A stretch of DNA of 64,000 bases from an uncultured Flavobacteriales bacterium. GTDB taxonomy: Bacteria; Bacteroidota; Bacteroidia; Flavobacteriales_D; Crocinitomicaceae. Position 1 is the stretch's first letter. Each line of letters opens with the position of its first letter. Positions 62,690 to 64,000 of the stretch are shown here, in pieces. The notes under the pieces are model-generated. The model ran no database searches and was not told where the DNA came from. It saw nothing but the letters and a program-made list of their open reading frames with translations. The stretch spans positions 1,354,435 to 1,418,434 of the forward strand of contig CALSTG010000001.1 in assembly GCA_943789205.1 (NCBI GenBank), read 5' to 3'. The translations under genes and the position numbers were made by a program.

Positions 62690-63929
62690 AGTTGACCTTT
62701 CTGCTGTTGAGGCAGCAGCAAAGCGACTTGAAAATGTTGCGCTTTGTTCACCCCTTGGTTTGAATGAAACACAGTCTCGTAAATATGGTGCTTCGGTTTA
62801 TTTCAAACGTGAAGATTTACAGCAGGTTCGATCCTATAAGATTAGAGGAGCGTATAATAAAATTTCAACCATTCGCTCAGCTGATTTACAGAAAGGAGTC
62901 GTTTGTGCAAGTGCAGGGAATCATGCCCAAGGTGTTGCGTATTCTTGCGCGCGAAAAAAGGTCAAAGGAATGATTTTTATGCCGACACCTACGCCTAAAC
63001 AAAAGATTGCACAGGTAAAAATGTTTGGCGGTGATTATGTTGAAGTGATTTTAGTAGGAGATACTTTTGATGATGCCTCTCAACAGGCAAGAGATTATTG
63101 TAAAGCCAATGCAATGCTTTTCGTTCATCCCTTTGATGATGAAAAAGTGATTGAAGGTCAAGCAACAATTGGTCTTGAGATTTTGGCACAATCGAAGGTA
63201 GGTATAGATTATCTTTTTTTACCGGTTGGCGGCGGCGGCGTGGCCTCAGGAGTTTCAAGTGTTTTTAAAGAGCTTTCACCAAAAACAAAAATAATAGGTG
63301 TCGAACCCGAAGGTGCACCATCGATGTCTACCTCAATGGCAAACGGAGTAAATACAACCATAGATGAGGTTGAAAAATTTGTGGATGGAGCTTCGGTTAA
63401 AAGAGTTGGTGATTTGAATTTTAATATTTGTAAGAAAAACCTGACGCAAATGGCCACCGTTCATGAAGGTAAGATTTGTCAGACCATATTGGATATGTAT
63501 AATAAAGACGCGATTGTTGTAGAGCCAGCAGGGGCAATGACCGTAGCTGTTCTTGACGATTACAGAGAAGAGATTAAAGGTAAGAATGTAGTCTGCTTAG
63601 TGAGTGGAAGTAATAATGACATTACCCGGACTGAAGAGATAAAAGAAAGGGCATTATTACATGCTGGAGTAAAACATTATTTTGTGGTACGCTTCCCTCA
63701 GCGCGCAGGTGCTTTGAAGGATTTTATAGAAAAAGTTTTAGGTCCGAAGGATGACATCACGCATTTTGAGTATTCCAAAAAGCAAAGCCGAGAAAATGCC
63801 CCAGCAGTAGTTGGTATTGAGTTGGGCAGTTCAAGTGAATTGGATGCGCTAATAGAAAGAATGAAAGCGTTTAAATTCTATGGGGAATACCTGAATGACA
63901 AGCCAGACCTATTTCAATTTCTAGTATAA
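62682..63929 (+). CDS. ilvA: Threonine deaminase (threonine ammonia-lyase)
   Basis: 415 residues. PLP-binding Lys in [13 protein letters not shown] near residue 52, the phosphate-binding loop [10 protein letters not shown] near 180, and one C-terminal ACT-like regulatory domain (about 325-415, [20 protein letters not shown]). That is shorter than the E. coli enzyme (514), which has two ACT-like units. It makes 2-oxobutyrate from threonine, the committed step of Ile synthesis. Last gene of the operon; its 8-base overlap with ilvC implies coupling. Confidence 0.95.
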   Translation: MYKVDLSAVEAAAKRLENVALCSPLGLNETQSRKYGASVYFKREDLQQVRSYKIRGAYNKISTIRSADLQKGVVCASAGNHAQGVAYSCARKKVKGMIFMPTPTPKQKIAQVKMFGGDYVEVILVGDTFDDASQQARDYCKANAMLFVHPFDDEKVIEGQATIGLEILAQSKVGIDYLFLPVGGGGVASGVSSVFKELSPKTKIIGVEPEGAPSMSTSMANGVNTTIDEVEKFVDGASVKRVGDLNFNICKKNLTQMATVHEGKICQTILDMYNKDAIVVEPAGAMTVAVLDDYREEIKGKNVVCLVSGSNNDITRTEEIKERALLHAGVKHYFVVRFPQRAGALKDFIEKVLGPKDDITHFEYSKKQSRENAPAVVGIELGSSSELDALIERMKAFKFYGEYLNDKPDLFQFLV

Positions 63930-63931
63930 AA

Positions 63932-64000
63932 TCAAAGATTTTGTGCCCTTTGCCAAGGACCAAGATTATGAGCGGTGATACCTTCTTTTCTCAGGAGAGA
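63932..64000 (-). CDS. 3' end of a gene running off the window
   Basis: An open frame on the minus strand enters from the right edge and stops at 63932-63934. The visible tail is 22 residues, ending GPWQRAQNL. It is convergent with ilvA with 2 bases between. Too short to identify; it shows that no further leu or ilv gene follows ilvA on the same strand immediately. Confidence 0.4.
   Translation of the reverse strand, partial: SLLRKEGITAHNLGPWQRAQNL

Noticed and set aside
63928-63942. AAAATC AAA GATTTT hairpin after ilvA
   Set aside because: Six A/T-rich pairs only, and no strong T-run; not supported as a terminator.
1-64000. Search for tRNA, rRNA, CRISPR arrays, insertion sequences and phage genes
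   Set aside because: None seen; the only recombinase (50324) is a chromosomal Xer type in a core-gene setting.

Overview
The window is chromosomal DNA from a marine-type member of the Bacteroidota, most likely a flavobacterium-like (Flavobacteriales) organism. The pointers are the low G+C content, several secreted proteins ending in type IX secretion (T9SS) sorting domains of both the Por-type (type A) and gliding-motility-associated (type B) kinds, promoters of the Bacteroidota form TAnnTTTG, a lack of clear Shine-Dalgarno sequences, TlpA/DUF6029/Omp28 and DUF5686 proteins, and a proteorhodopsin. I saw no rRNA, tRNA, CRISPR array, prophage or insertion sequence. The region reads as core genome interspersed with secreted-protein genes.

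Layout. 1-8 kb: a lectin-like secreted protein whose frame is broken near the window edge, a lipase-like hydrolase, rpoN with a PAP2-like membrane protein, and an envelope cluster TlpA / DUF6029 beta-barrel / Omp28 lipoprotein. 8-17 kb: a T9SS cargo protein, rnr plus gamma-carbonic anhydrase, a green-tuned proton-pumping proteorhodopsin, pepP plus a hydrolase, a Ser/Pro-rich VWA protein behind a likely sigma-54 promoter, and an M23 peptidase. 17-25 kb: a small basic protein with a cold-shock protein, aldehyde dehydrogenase, dtd-rsgA divergent from aroE, a five-repeat T9SS protein and lpdA. 25-34 kb: an SDR protein, a large PKD-type T9SS protein, tatC-DUF5686-lptB and three related small lipoproteins. 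34-48 kb: pheS with bacilliredoxin ytxJ and a glutamine cyclotransferase, LOG, a PASTA-T9SS-rluD run, a PorE-like OmpA protein, PspC, an SDR reductase, a sodium:alanine symporter and a helix-hairpin-helix protein. 48-56 kb: apt, an acyl-CoA dehydrogenase, rpsU-xer-hpf, a CAP protein and a six-repeat lectin T9SS protein. 56-64 kb: a complete ilvE-ilvD-ilvB-ilvN-ilvC-ilvA operon.

The most interesting regulatory element is the 5' leader of the ilv operon (56213-56340). It contains an 18-codon leader peptide with five isoleucine codons, a strong intrinsic terminator, and a competing antiterminator that starts two bases after the leader stop codon. This is a compact Ile-sensing transcription attenuator. 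Other points are a sigma-54 promoter candidate in the same window as rpoN, many promoters placed so close to the start codon that the mRNAs should be leaderless or nearly so, and a frameshift in the first lectin gene.
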